DNA of 64,000 nt from Brasenia schreberi. Taxonomy: Eukaryota > Streptophyta > Magnoliopsida > Nymphaeales > Cabombaceae. A program made the translations under genes and the position numbers. Under the pieces are notes generated by a model, which was given only the letters and a program-made list of their open reading frames with translations, was not told the DNA's origin and searched no databases. Every line of letters starts with the position of its first letter. The stretch's first letter is position 1. Positions 1-10,628 of this stretch are shown here, piece by piece. Location of the stretch: the NCBI GenBank assembly GCA_036023115.1, contig JAYKKT010000061.1:10430501-10494500 (forward strand). Reading direction: 5' to 3'.

Positions 1-1885
1 TTTGTTTATACCGACAAAGATGATAAATTGTCATCTCGTGCCATAGAATGTGTTTTTCTAGGATATGCAATAACCAAAAAGGGGTATAGGTGTTATTATT
101 GTAAAAATGATTAGCTTTATGTATCGCGAGATGTCAAGTTTTTTGAGAATGAATATGTTTTTAAAGGCATGGATGATGTTAGTTCTCTTGATGACTCTTA
201 TTCCTTCTTAATGATATTTTAGGTGAAGAGGTAATTCATGTAGAAAATGATCTTGATGAACATATGATTACAAGACACCCTATTACACCTTTTGATCAAC
301 ATTATACTAGGAGATATTGTCTATTCCTAGAAGGTCAAACTGTGCCTATTCACCAAGACATAGAGCTTTGGTAACAAATATTTCTATAAAGGAACCTAGA
401 ACCTTTAAGGAAAATCAGTTCCCACAAGACTAAATTCATGCAATGAACGAAAAGTTGGATGCTTTATATAGAGCCCAAACTTGAGATGTTATCTCTAAAC
501 CATCAAACAAAAACACTATAGGTTGTCGGCGAGTCTATAAAATTAAGACTAATGGTAATGGTTCATTAGATTGCTATAAAGCTAGATTAGTTGTCAAAGG
601 TTACTCACAAGAATATGGAATTGATTATGAAGAAACCTTTGCTCCTATAACAAGAATGACAATTGTTAGAACACTTATAGTTGTGTGTGCAATTCATCAT
701 TGGAATATCTATTAGTTACACATTAAAAATGCATTTTTGAATGGTTGGTTAAAGGAAGAAGTATAGAGCCTCCTCCTGGTCTCAATATTCCTAGAAACCA
801 AGTCTTAAAGCTCAAAAGAGCTTTGTGTGGTTTCAAATAAGCTCCGAAAGCTTAGTTTGATAGAATGACTTAATTTATGACATTGCATGGTTTTACTATT
901 TGTTATAGTGACACAACTTTGTTTATAAGAAAATCCTATGCAGGTATTGTTATTCTTTTGCTCTACATCGATGATATGATTATTACAGGTAGTGATAATT
1001 TTGGTATCCAGCAAATCAAGCAAGAACTTGGTAATATGTTTGAAACGAAGGATCTTGATTAACTTTCTTATTTTCTTGACATTGAGGTAACTCGTGATGA
1101 TAGAAGTTTCTTTTATCACAAACCAAGTTTACTAATGATATTATTCTTAAATCAGGTATTACAGATGACAAAGTTGTTGAGACACCTGAGGTAATCAACC
1201 AAAAGATGTGTCTAATTGATGATAAACTTTTGAGTGATCTCACACCTTATAGACAGATGGTTAGAGTACTCACCTACCTTACCATAATACGGCAAATATT
1301 GCCCATGTCCATTATACTGTAAGTCAGTTTCAACATGCACCTACCTCAGTAGATATGAGTCTTGTTATGAGGATTTTTTGTTATATTCGACAAACCTCAA
1401 CTAAAGGAGTATTTCTATCACTTTCCTCTTTATCCCAGTTGTTTGCATATTCAGATATTCATTGGGGTGGTATTGTGAATGACAGGCACTCTACCATCGG
1501 CTACTGCAGATGAGAGAAACAACAAAAGGTGTCTTTTTCCTCCATCAAAGTTGAGTATCGTGCAATGACCAACACAACTACCGAACTAACTTGGTTGCGA
1601 TGACTACTTCAGGATTTGGGTATACAATTGGAAGCTCCTTTAATCATGTTCTGCGATAACAAAAGTGTTATCTATATAGCCAACAATCATACCTTTTATG
1701 AGCGTACAAAGCATATAGAGATTCACTGTCACTACGTTCGTGAAGAGAACTATAAGGCAATTTAATATTACAGATTGTAAAATCAGAGTATCAACTTTCA
1801 GATGTCTTCACCAAGTCATTACCTGCAACTCGATTTCAGTCTATAATTGGTAAACTACAAGTCATGGAGCTGTCAGTTTGAGGGG
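1..1885 (+). mobile_element. Ty1-copia pol fragment (RT-RNase H end), decayed
   Basis: This is the 3' half of a copia polyprotein, read in several frames with many stops. It begins in the region between integrase and reverse transcriptase ([13 protein letters not shown] near 30-65), continues through the RT segment with a YIDD catalytic box near 964-975, and ends with RNase H (VEYRAM, then MFCDNKSVIYIANN near 1650-1690). A purine tract (tttgaggggtg, about 1877-1887) closes the coding part immediately before an LTR start. The 5' part lies beyond the left edge. No open frame survives, so it is a dead copy. Confidence 0.85.
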
Positions 1886-2254
1886 TGTTACAAAATGGGC
1901 CACTTGGGCCCATTGAGCCATCAGGCCAGGCCCCCAGGGCCACTAGCCGTTAGGGGCCCAAGCCTTTAACGGCTAATGATGTAGTTGTTGGGGGCTGGCT
2001 GTGACTAGCCCCATCCCTTTCTCCCCTTCACTCCTCTCTCAATGTACTCTCTCATTCTCCCCCTTATGTATTCTTCTATAAATACTTTTCTAATGTATAG
2101 TTTTTCTCAAGCCTTTTATGGCTAAATAATATTTCTTTTTTTATTTGTGCCTTTGTTGCATATGCTTTTGTTATAGCCTTCTTTATAAGGCTTTTGTGAG
2201 TGATACTTTAATGAGATATTCATTAACCTTCCGCTGCCACATTGAAGCATCGTC
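1886..2254 (+). repeat. Copia 3' LTR (probably truncated)
   Basis: It starts with TGTTAC directly after the purine tract of the preceding copia. It holds GC-rich palindromic blocks around 'agccgtt...aacggct' and a TATA-like ctataaata near 2075-2085. The right border is uncertain because LINE sequence begins near 2255. Its GC-rich head resembles the heads of the LTRs at 12262-12671 and 28548-28911, which suggests related families. Confidence 0.6.
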
Positions 2255-3145
2255 TTCATTACAACATCAAGGATCTTTAAGTCTATACTTATTTATAATG
2301 GTGATTTATGAGTTAACAAAACATATTCAAGATGAAGTACCTTGATGTATGTTATTTGTAAATGACATTGTGTTAGTGGAGGAGTCTAAGAAAAAAGTTA
2401 ATAAAAAACTGGAACTATGGAGAAAAACATTAGAAAGTAAAGGCTTCCAACTTAGTAGAACAAATATGGGATGTAAGTTTGATCATTTGGTTACTTCAAA
2501 AGATATAGAAATTATAATTAGCACACATTGCATCCCAAAAGGAAAGTTTTAAATAACTAGGGTCAACTTTTGAGAGTGATAGAAAGAATTTATGGAGATG
2601 TTATGCATAGAATTAATGTTGGTTGGTTAAAATGAAGAGGAGCATAAGGTATTCTTTGTGATAAGAAGATACCATTAAAGATAAAAGATAAATATTATAA
2701 AGCAGCAATTAGATCTGCCATGTTTTATGGCTCTGAGCGTTGGGTAGTTAATCATCAACATGTATAAAAGATGTCTGTAACAGAAATGAAGATGTTGAAA
2801 TAGATGAGTGGTCATACAAGAAAAGATTGTATACATAATGAGGTTATTAGAAACAAATTAGAAGTGATACCAATAGAGGATAAAATCAGAGAATGTCGTT
2901 TAAGAAGGTTTCGACATATAGAAAGAAGATCAAAAGAAGCACCTCTAAGAAAGTACGAAAAACTAGATTTTAAAAGTATTAAAAGAGGTAGATGATGACC
3001 ATAAAAGTGTTGGAAAGAAACAATAAAGAATTATCTAGCTTATTGTGAGTTAACTACTAACATGGCACATGATAGGGCTATGTGGAAACAAAGAATCCAT
3101 GCCCCGTTTAGTATGAGAAAAGGCTTAGTTATTGTTGTTGTATAA
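2255..3145 (+). mobile_element. 5'-truncated RTE-like LINE fragment
   Basis: The translation shows the C-terminal half of a LINE reverse transcriptase: QGSLSLYLFIMV, then a YADD-equivalent MLFVNDIVLVEE near 2349-2385, then MSGHTRKDCIHNEVIRNKL near 2804-2860. It closes with the conserved 3' tail tagtatgagaaaaggcttag followed by GTT repeats near 3115-3140. It is the same family as the elements at 5120-12000 and 57060-57935. Several stops and frameshifts make it inactive. No clear target duplication was found. Confidence 0.85.
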
Positions 3146-3159
3146 GTATCATTTATCAT

Positions 3160-5118
3160 TAAGTATAATTTCAATTCCCAAAAAATAACTAAGTAAACTA
3201 AGGTATTTCATTTCAAATTCTTTGTGAAGATCACTTTTAACTTGTAATACGCCATCTTTATCACTTACAGTGATGATCATGTCATCTGCATACAAGGAGT
3301 TGAATTATTATACCTGCATCTGATTTCCTCAAAAATAATGCATTGTCAGTATAACACAACAAAAAATTATGTGTATGATTGAAGTTTTCAAATATGCCAA
3401 ACCAAACCTTAGGACATGATCTAGTCCCAGAAGAGGAGTCATATATACTTCTTCATTTAGTCTACTATTAAAGAAAGCATTATTAACATCTAGTTGAAAA
3501 TCTTTCCAATTTTTAATAGCACTAAGAGTTATTAAAATTCTTTCATTGTCATCCTACCAATCAACTCCTCTTATGTAAGGAATCACTATTGCATGGCTGG
3601 TCGAGCTTTATATCCTTTAGCAACTAGTCGAGCTTTATATCTTTTTATGGTCTCATCACTATTTTTTTTACTTTATATATCCATCTACATCCAATTAGTT
3701 TTTTACCCATTGGTTTAGCCACAATATACCAAGTTCCAGCTTTATCTAGAGCTTTTAATTCTTCTTCCATAACATTTTCTCATTCTCATATACCTTTGCC
3801 TTGATTATAAAAATTAGGTTCTTTTACTTATAAAATGATATTAATAAGATTTTTCCTTTGAGGTTCAAAGGTTTCATACAACACAAATCTTTATGGGGGC
3901 CTTTAAATTCTAGGAGGTAGTCTAGTGTTTTCTTATTCTCTACATCATCTAACATAATATAGAGGAAAATAAAATAATATCACGAGACTCATTGTTTTCT
4001 CTTATTTCCTTATCCGTGGGTTCATCTTGTTGCCTTAAATCAATGGTTTCTTCTCTATCACTATCTTAATTTTCACTATCTTCTAAGTTTACAAGACTAT
4101 TTATAAAGGTATATTTCTCTTTATCTTCAATGTTAGGGTCATAATAATAGTTATCTTCTAAAATTTTCACATCTATTGATACATAAAATTTGTATCCTTT
4201 TGGATCAAAACACACTTTTTTTGTCAATGTCGTAACCTAAAAAAACACCCAATAGATCTAGGAGATAATTTATCATTCATATCCCGATAAACCAAACATT
4301 TATAACCCAAAACTATTAATCTTTCATAATATGTAGCAAGTCTAAACAATTTTCCAAAAGGAGACACATTGTAAAGTTGAGAAGAAGGCATTCTATTTAT
4401 TAGATAAACGGCAGTAAGGGTCACTTCAGTCCACAAGATTTTGAAATATTACTAGCAATCAAGAGAGTTCTAGTGGTTTATATAATATGTTTATATTTAC
4501 ATCCGGCTAAGTCATTTTGTTGTGGAGTTTTTATACAAGCTTTTTGGTGTAAAACTCATGTTTCTAGATAATTTTGAAATTCTTTTGACATGTACTCACC
4601 ACCGAAATATGATCTTAAAACTTTAAGATTTGTGTCAAATTGATTTTTAATAATGTTGTGAAATGTCAAGAATTTCTAAAAACTTTGGATTTATGTTTCA
4701 AAAGAAATATCCAAGTATACCTAGTAAAATCATCTAGGAAAGTCACATATTATCATACTTCACCTTTAGAGACAATCGGAGTGGGTGTCCAAACATCGTA
4801 ATATACCAACTCAAAAGATTTATTCGTAATAAAGCTCCTTTCACAGAACGGTGTGTGATGCAACTTTTCAAGAATACATTCTTTGCAAACAACATCTTTA
4901 ACTCTATCATTTTTAAACAAAGGATGATTACACAACTTGTTCATGTATAAATGTTTTAATCTTTTGTGCCAAAGTAGTGTAATGAACTACACCATGTTTC
5001 TCACAAACAAATTATCCATTTTGTATAATTCACTTTCTCTATGGTCTTGTCCAACCACCTTCTTCAATAGGTAATGATGCACCACACAATTTTTCGATGA
5101 GAAAGTGACTATACAACC
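3160..5118 (-). pseudogene. Copia integrase and RT remnant
   Basis: Read on the minus strand from right to left: the pre-integrase zinc region (CKECILEKLHH with following residues, 4944-4753), the integrase C-terminal part ([12 protein letters not shown], 4436-4350, then LGYKCLVYRDMNDKLSPRS), and the RT with a YADDMIIT box near 3265-3300. Frames change repeatedly and stops are common, so no active product is expected. It belongs to the composite copia ending at 12671. Confidence 0.8.
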
Positions 5119-5155
5119 AACAACAACAACAACAACAACTAAGCCTTTTCCCATA

Positions 5156-6498
5156 CTACACGGGGTCGGCTACATGGATTCTTTGTTTCCACAGATCCCT
5201 ATCGTGTGCCATGTTAGCAGTTAACTCCCAATAAGCTAGATCATTCTTTATTGTTTCTTTCCAACACTTTTGTGGTCGTCCTCTACCTCTTTTAATACTT
5301 TCCAAATTTAGTTTTTCTAACCTTCTTACCGGTTCTTCTTTTGATCTTCTTTCTATATGTCCAAACCATCTTAAACGATGTTCTCTCATTTTATCCTGAA
5401 TTTGTGCCACTCCTAATTTGTTTCTAATAACCTCATTATGTATACGGTCTTTTCTTGTATGACCACTCATCCATCTCAACATCTTCATTTCTGTCACAGA
5501 CATCTTTTGTACATGTTGATGATTAACTGCCCACCACTCAGAACCATAAAACATGGCAGACCTAATTGCTGCTCTATAATATTTACCTTTTAATTTTAAT
5601 GGTATCTTCTTAATTTTTAATGCAATGTGTGCCCACCACTCACAACCATAAAACATGGCAGACCTAAAACGTGGCAGACCACTTAAAACTTTCCTTTTGG
5701 GGAATGCAATGTGTGCCAATTTTAATTTTTATGTCCTCTGAAGTAGCCAAATGATCAAACTTACATTCCATATATTCTGTCTTTGTTCTACTAAGTCGGA
5801 GGCCTTTGCTTTCTAATGTTACTCTCCATAGTTCCAATTTTCTATTAACTTTTTCCTTAGACTCCTCCACTAATACAATGTCATCTGCAAATAACATACA
5901 CCAAGGTACTTCATCTTGAATATGTTTTATTAACTCATCCATCACCATTATAAATAAGTATGGGCTTAAACTTGATCCTTGATGTAACCCAATATTAACT
6001 TCAAAGAAGTTTGTCGTTCCTTCATGAGTCCTCACACATGTTTTTGCACCATCATACATGTCTCTTATAAGGTTAATATATGTCAATGGGATATCTCTTT
6101 TTTCCAAAGTTCTCCAAAGAACCTCCCTCGGTACCTTATCATAAGCTTTTTCTATATCAATAAATATCATGTGAAGGTCTTTCTTTTTTGCTCTAAAATG
6201 TTCCATAAGACGTCTCAAAAGGTGAATCGCTACAATAGTAGATCTACCTGGCATAAATTCAAATTGGTTCTCTGTTGTACTTAATACTTGTCTTAACCTA
6301 CGTTCGATAATTCTTGACCATAATTTCATAGTATGACTCATTAACTTGATACCTCGATAATTCGCACAATTTTGAATGTCTCCCTTGTTCTTATATACGG
6401 GTATAAGTGTACTTGCTCTCCATTCCTCAGGCATCTTTTGGTTTTTCCATATTTCATTAAATAGTCTTGTGAGCCAAGTGATTCCTATTTCTCCTAGT
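5156..6498 (-). pseudogene. LINE reverse transcriptase and C-terminal domain, rearranged
   Basis: The RT core is open from 6434 to 5664: [34 protein letters not shown] (motif A), [13 protein letters not shown] (motif B), and [12 protein letters not shown] (catalytic FADD). Near 5680-5540 the sequence is rearranged: the short block reading RSAMFYG occurs twice, and the piece carrying the expected DVTYKINAGWLK region is missing. The rest (MSGHTRKDRIHNEVIRNKLG to [18 protein letters not shown]) runs to the tail. Compared with the copy at 57060-57935 the rearrangement deletes conserved sequence, so this LINE is probably inactive. Confidence 0.8.
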
Positions 6499-6516
6499 AT
6501 TTTCCAAACTTCTATA

Positions 6517-6556
6517 TCCCATCAGAACTCCGAACTTAAGCGTGCTTGGACGAGAG
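6517..6556 (+). pseudogene. 5S rRNA fragment, first part
   Basis: The sequence tcccatcagaactccgaact followed by taagcgtgcttggacgagag matches the middle of plant 5S rRNA, from about nucleotide 33. The first third of the gene is absent. It is cut at 6556 by the hAT, whose duplicated target gacgagag is part of the 5S sequence. It continues at 9887. Confidence 0.9.
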
Positions 6557-6671
6557 CAGTGTTGTCCGTATCGCACCGTATCGTACGATACGGTGCGATA
6601 CGTACGGGCCCCCGTATCGCAGGTGCGGGCGTATCGCAGGCGATACGCCCTGGGACCCTTATAAAGGGTCC
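6557..6671 (+). promoter_or_regulatory. hAT 5' subterminal repeats and TATA box
   Basis: Palindromic CGTATCG/CGATACG words are clustered over about 90 bp, as expected for transposase-binding subterminal repeats. They are followed by ggacccttataaagggtcc (6653-6671), a near-perfect inverted repeat with TATAAA at its centre. The same palindrome is conserved in the copy at 51011-54339. This is probably the transposase promoter. A 5'-UTR intron may follow (about 6822-7020, gtatat to ttttcag). Confidence 0.7.
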
Positions 6672-7051
6672 GGCCCGAGAGAAACCCACGATTTTTCGCG
6701 GGTTTCCTCTCTCCTTTTGGGTTCTTCAAGCTCCCTAAGAGTCGGTTTTCGCCTGCTTGGTGTTCAAAGCTCTAAAATCGTGCCCTACGGTGTCCGTCCA
6801 AGCCTCCAAACTCGGATTTAGGTATATTTTTAATGTTTTTTTTCCTTTTTTTCCTTTATATTTATTGTTTTTTGTGTTATTTTGGGTTTTTTTTTTGAAT
6901 GACAAAATATGAAGTTATTAAGTATGTGTATACGATTTTTATTGCATTCATGAAGTGGGAGACACTCGATTTGAGTGTTATTTGAAGATTGGGGGATTTA
7001 CGAAGTGCTTTTATTTTCAGGTTTTTGTTTGAATTAAAGTACTCCATTGAG

Positions 7052-9549
7052 ATGGCAGGAAGGGGTGGTAGAGACTCTCATTCAAAGTCTGATGATCCGG
7101 CATGGCAGTGGGGTATACCAGTTGAGGGTTCAAGGTTAAAAATCAGATGTTTATTTTGTGAAAAGGTGGTTAGTGGTGGCATTTCAAGGTTGAAACACCA
7201 CCTAGCAGGAACCAGGAAAGAAGTTGCTCCATGCACAGGCAGAGTTAGAAGTGTGCCAGAAGGTATTAAATGGCAATGCTTGCAGATGATTGAGAGCATA
7301 AAGGAAAGGAGACAACAAAAGGATGATTTCCAGATGTGTGAAGAAGTTGATGATGCTACTGCCACTGGAGTTGGATTCACTGATAGTTTGCCTTCAGATG
7401 CTAGAACAGATATTGGTAGTAGCAGTTCGCGAGCACCTAGCAGAGGAAAGAGGGTTGCATCTGAAGACTTTGGAGGTGGCAGAAGAAGAAGTTCAGGAAG
7501 GAGTAGAGGAAGAGCTTCTTCTTCTAGCATACATTCGTTCTTTCCTCCTTCCACTACACCTGGTGCTCAGCCAGGAATTTGTGCTGCTATGGCTTCAGAA
7601 CAACTGCACGATCAAGCAGACCTTGCAGTGGGCAGATGGTTTTATGATACATGCATTCCATTTAATGCAGCAAACAGTTTTCATTTTCAAGCAATGGCAG
7701 ATGCAATTGCTAACATTGGTCCAGGATACAGGATGCCCTCTTATCAGAAGTTGAGAGGGAAGATATTAGATCAGACCGTGATTGAAGTGCAGCAATACTG
7801 TTCGACTTTGAGACAATCGTGGAAGGAAACAGGATTCACTATCATGGCAGATGGATGGACCGATAGGCGAGGAAGGACATTGCTAAACTTTCTTTTATTT
7901 TGTCCTAAAGGACTCATGTTTTTGAGATCTCTAGATATGTCAGAGGAGAGGCACACTGCAGAGATCCTACGAGAGGAATTTGATAAGGTTATACAAGAGG
8001 TTGGGCTAGAAAATGTAGTCCAATTGATTACAGATAATGCAGCTAACTACAAAGCAGCCGGAAAGGAGTTAGCTGATATTTATGGGACTTTCTACTGGAC
8101 ACCATGTGCAGCCCATTGTTTAGATCTCATCCTCGAGGACATCGGTGAGATGGATGAAATAAAGGCAGCAACTGAGTGTTGCCAAGATATTACAAAATTT
8201 ATTTACAACCATACATTTGTTTTATGTATGATGAGGAGATACACAGAAGGTACAGAGCTTCTTCGCACAGCTGCAACTCGGTTCGCAACAAACTTCTTAT
8301 CTGTACAGAGTATTGTGAGACAGAAGCAAGCTTTAAAGAGAATGTTCTCCTCAGATGAGTGGCAACAATTTGCAGAGTTGCCACAAAACAGAAGGAACAG
8401 AAAGTTAAATAAGATTGCAGAAACGGTTTTTAGAAGTTCATTTTGGAATGCATGCATCAGATTATTGAAAATTACTTGTCCTTTAGTGAAAGTTTTGAGA
8501 TTGGCTGACAGCGAGGAGAAACCATCTATGGGCTACCTTTATGAAGCCATGGACAGGGCAAAAGAAGCAATCAGAAATAACTTTAATGGAAAAAAAAGAG
8601 ATTATGTGCCCGTGTGGAAAATAATTGATAGTAGATGGAATAAACAATTGCATCAGCCTATTCATGCAGCAGCCTACTATCTAAACCCATCATTGAGGTA
8701 CTCAGCAACCTTCAAAAGGGACGGTGAGGTTAATCGAGGAATCATTGAATGCATCGACAGATTAGTCCCTGATGAGAGCATAGTAGATGCGATACATCGA
8801 GAGATGGAGATATATGATAATGCTCTTCACTTGATGGGTTTGCCTGTTGCAATTCGCAACCGCTCTACGATGCGTCCAGGTACATTGTTTATTTTCATAT
8901 TTAAGTTGCATCTTACATTACTGTGGATTATTATGTCTCTAATGTTTATATTTTTTTTACAGATGTTTGGTGGAACAGGTTTGGAAGTGATTGTCCAAAC
9001 CTTAGAGATTTTGCAGTTAGAGTCTTAAGCCAAACCTGTAGTGCAACAGGTTGTGAAAGAAATTGGAGTGTTTTTGAACACATCCATACAAAAAAGCGCA
9101 ACAGGTTGGAACACAAAAGGCTTAATGATTTGGTTTATATTCGTTGTAACATGCGCCTTCGTGAAAGGTAATGTTGTATTACTTTCAAATTTTCAATTCG
9201 ATATTATTTAACTTCAGTTTTCAATTGTTAATATTACTTACTAATTGTTTATCTTTGTTTGTGTCGTAGGCAATTAAAAAAAGTAAATAGAGAAGAAAGT
9301 CAGTTCGATCCAATAAGTTTGGATAATTTTGATATATTAGAAGATTGGGTTATGGAAGACACTGAAGAAAATGCCCTCCTAACAGAAGAAGACGTTGCCT
9401 GGATTAATTTGGAAGGGGCGCAACAACATTATGGAGATGAAGAATTTGATTTTGAAGAAGAAGGTGTGGGCGTGGCTGATGATGATGAGGATCTGCAACA
9501 AGGAGAAGATGAAGATTATTTAGTTGATGATCCTGATTACAATTTGTAA
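7052..9549 (+). CDS. hAT transposase (BED finger, DUF659, hAT dimerisation), three exons
   Basis: I read coding exons 7052-8879, 8963-9167 and 9270-9549. The junctions are GT-AG and phases agree, giving 770 residues. An N-terminal BED-type zinc finger ([18 protein letters not shown], about residues 36-53) should bind the element ends. A Ser/Arg-rich linker follows (about 130-180). The DUF659/RNase H-like core has [20 protein letters not shown] (catalytic Asp) and [12 protein letters not shown]. Exons 2-3 hold the hAT dimerisation motif ([19 protein letters not shown]). The tail is very acidic ([18 protein letters not shown]). The Met at 7052 is the first after the putative UTR intron and directly precedes the finger. 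No disabling mutation is visible, so this copy could be autonomous. Confidence 0.92.
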
Positions 9550-9796
9550 AATGTAACATTATATGTAACTGTAGTGTATTGTAAAGTGTAAACTATGTCT
9601 GTATTTTATTTTTTGGATTCAAAATATATAAATTTGGATGCAATTGTTCAATGTTGAATGCTCAATCTGTACTAAACTTACATTATATGAATTTAAAGCA
9701 ATTATCAGATTTTTCCTGATTTTTTCTTGATTTTTTTCGATTTTTTACTATTTTTTATTAATTTTTAATTATTTTTACATTATTTTAATATTAAAG

Positions 9797-9878
9797 TACG
9801 ATACGATACGATACGATACGATACGCCCGTATCGTGGAGCCCAGCGATACACGATATGATACGGGTCAGACAACACTG
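9797..9878 (+). repeat. hAT 3' subterminal ACGAT repeats and inverted end
   Basis: Five tandem cgatacgata-type units are followed by cgcccgtatcgtggagccca, gcgatacacgata and the GACAACACTG terminus. Equivalent 3' ends occur at 33490-33564, 34640-34704, 38420-38489, 49525-49597 and, reversed, at 22206 and 51011, which defines the family. Confidence 0.85.
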
Positions 9879-9886
9879 GACGAGAG

Positions 9887-9937
9887 TAGTACTGGGATGG
9901 GTGACCTCCTGGGAAGTCCTTGTGTTGCACTCCTTTT
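9887..9937 (+). pseudogene. 5S rRNA fragment, second part with T-run
   Basis: The sequence tagtactgggatgggtgacc followed by tcctgggaagtccttgtgtt and gcactcctttt is the 3' third of plant 5S rRNA, ending in a TTTT run like an RNA polymerase III transcript end. With 6517-6556 it retains the internal control region but lacks the 5' third. It is not a functional rRNA gene. Confidence 0.9.
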
Positions 9938-10154
9938 AAAAACTCCGCCTATGTAAGGAATCACCCTTTCATGGCCGGTCCCAAGCCCGGAAAAAGGAGG
10001 AGACTTGTGTTAGTCTTCCGACAGCCAGCGTAAAACTTTGTCGGACTTAACATGGATTCTACAAAAAAAAACAAAGAATCCATGTAGCTGACCCCATCTA
10101 GTATGGGAAAAGGCTTAGTTGTAGTTGTAGTTGTAGATTTTCCAAACTTCTATA

Positions 10155-10628
10155 GGAATATTATCTGGTCCAACCGATTTACCACTCTTCATATGTTTAA
10201 GAGCCTCTTTGACTTCGTTCTTTTGAATACGTCGGTAGAAATTATGGTTTATATACTTTTCTGACTTGGCTAAATCTCCTAAACTAATACTAACATCTTT
10301 ATTTTCATTAAAAAGATTATAAAAATAGTTTTTCTATCTATTTCTTATATCATCATTTGCCACTAGAATTTTTTCATCCTCGTCTTTTATGCATCTAACA
10401 TAATTAAGATCTTTAGTTTTCTTATCTCTAGCCCTAGCTATCCTAAAAATATCTCTTTCACCCTCTTTTGAGTTGAGTTTTTTTATATAAGTCCTCCCAA
10501 ATCTTAGCTTTTGCTTCACTAACGGCCTTTTTTGCTTCCTTCTTTGCTTTCTTATAATCTTCTAAAGTTTCACTAGTTTTCTTAGCATAATGTAATTTGT
10601 AACATGCCCTCTTTGCCTTGATTTTATT
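10155..10628 (-). pseudogene. LINE linker between endonuclease and RT
   Basis: This continues the LINE protein in shifted frames: a lysine-rich stretch (10620-10530), then KLNSKEGERDIFRIARARD and YVRCIKDEDEKILV (10480-10360), then the RT N-terminus EVKEALKHMKSGKS near 10225-10180. At 10154 it is cut by the SINE insertion and resumes at 6498. At least one frameshift or stop separates it from the endonuclease frame. Confidence 0.75.

Larger units (their letters stand above)
6557..9878 (+). mobile_element. Apparently intact hAT transposon (copy A)
   Basis: It is 3322 bp long with 10-bp inverted ends, CAGTGTTGTC and GACAACACTG, and a perfect 8-bp duplication gacgagag at 6549-6556 and 9879-9886, the hallmark of hAT elements. 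Both ends are packed with CGATACG/CGTATCG motifs. It encodes a complete spliced transposase (7052-9549). It is the best-preserved of six copies in the window (others at 22205, 31209, 37397, 48398 and 51011). Confidence 0.95.
6517..10136 (+). mobile_element. Chimeric 5S-rRNA/SINE retroinsertion in the LINE, split by a hAT
   Basis: The LINE is interrupted by an insertion flanked by an 18-bp duplication, attttccaaacttctata, at 6499-6516 and 10137-10154. Without the hAT (6557-9878 plus one 8-bp duplication) it is about 290 bp. It consists of 87-91 nt of 5S rRNA ending in TTTT (to 9937), a few A residues, about 120 nt matching the LINE 5' end (ctccgcctatgtaaggaatc onward, 9942-10065), and about 60 nt matching the LINE 3' tail ending in GTT/GTA repeats (10075-10136). 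The layout suggests LINE-driven mobilisation with a template jump to 5S rRNA. Confidence 0.8.

Noticed and set aside
7078..7554. 158-codon minus-strand open frame
   Set aside because: It is a shadow of the hAT transposase N-terminal exon.
6517..9937. A functional 5S rRNA gene
   Set aside because: The first third of 5S is absent, a hAT splits the rest, and the piece lies inside a retro-insertion with its own target duplication.
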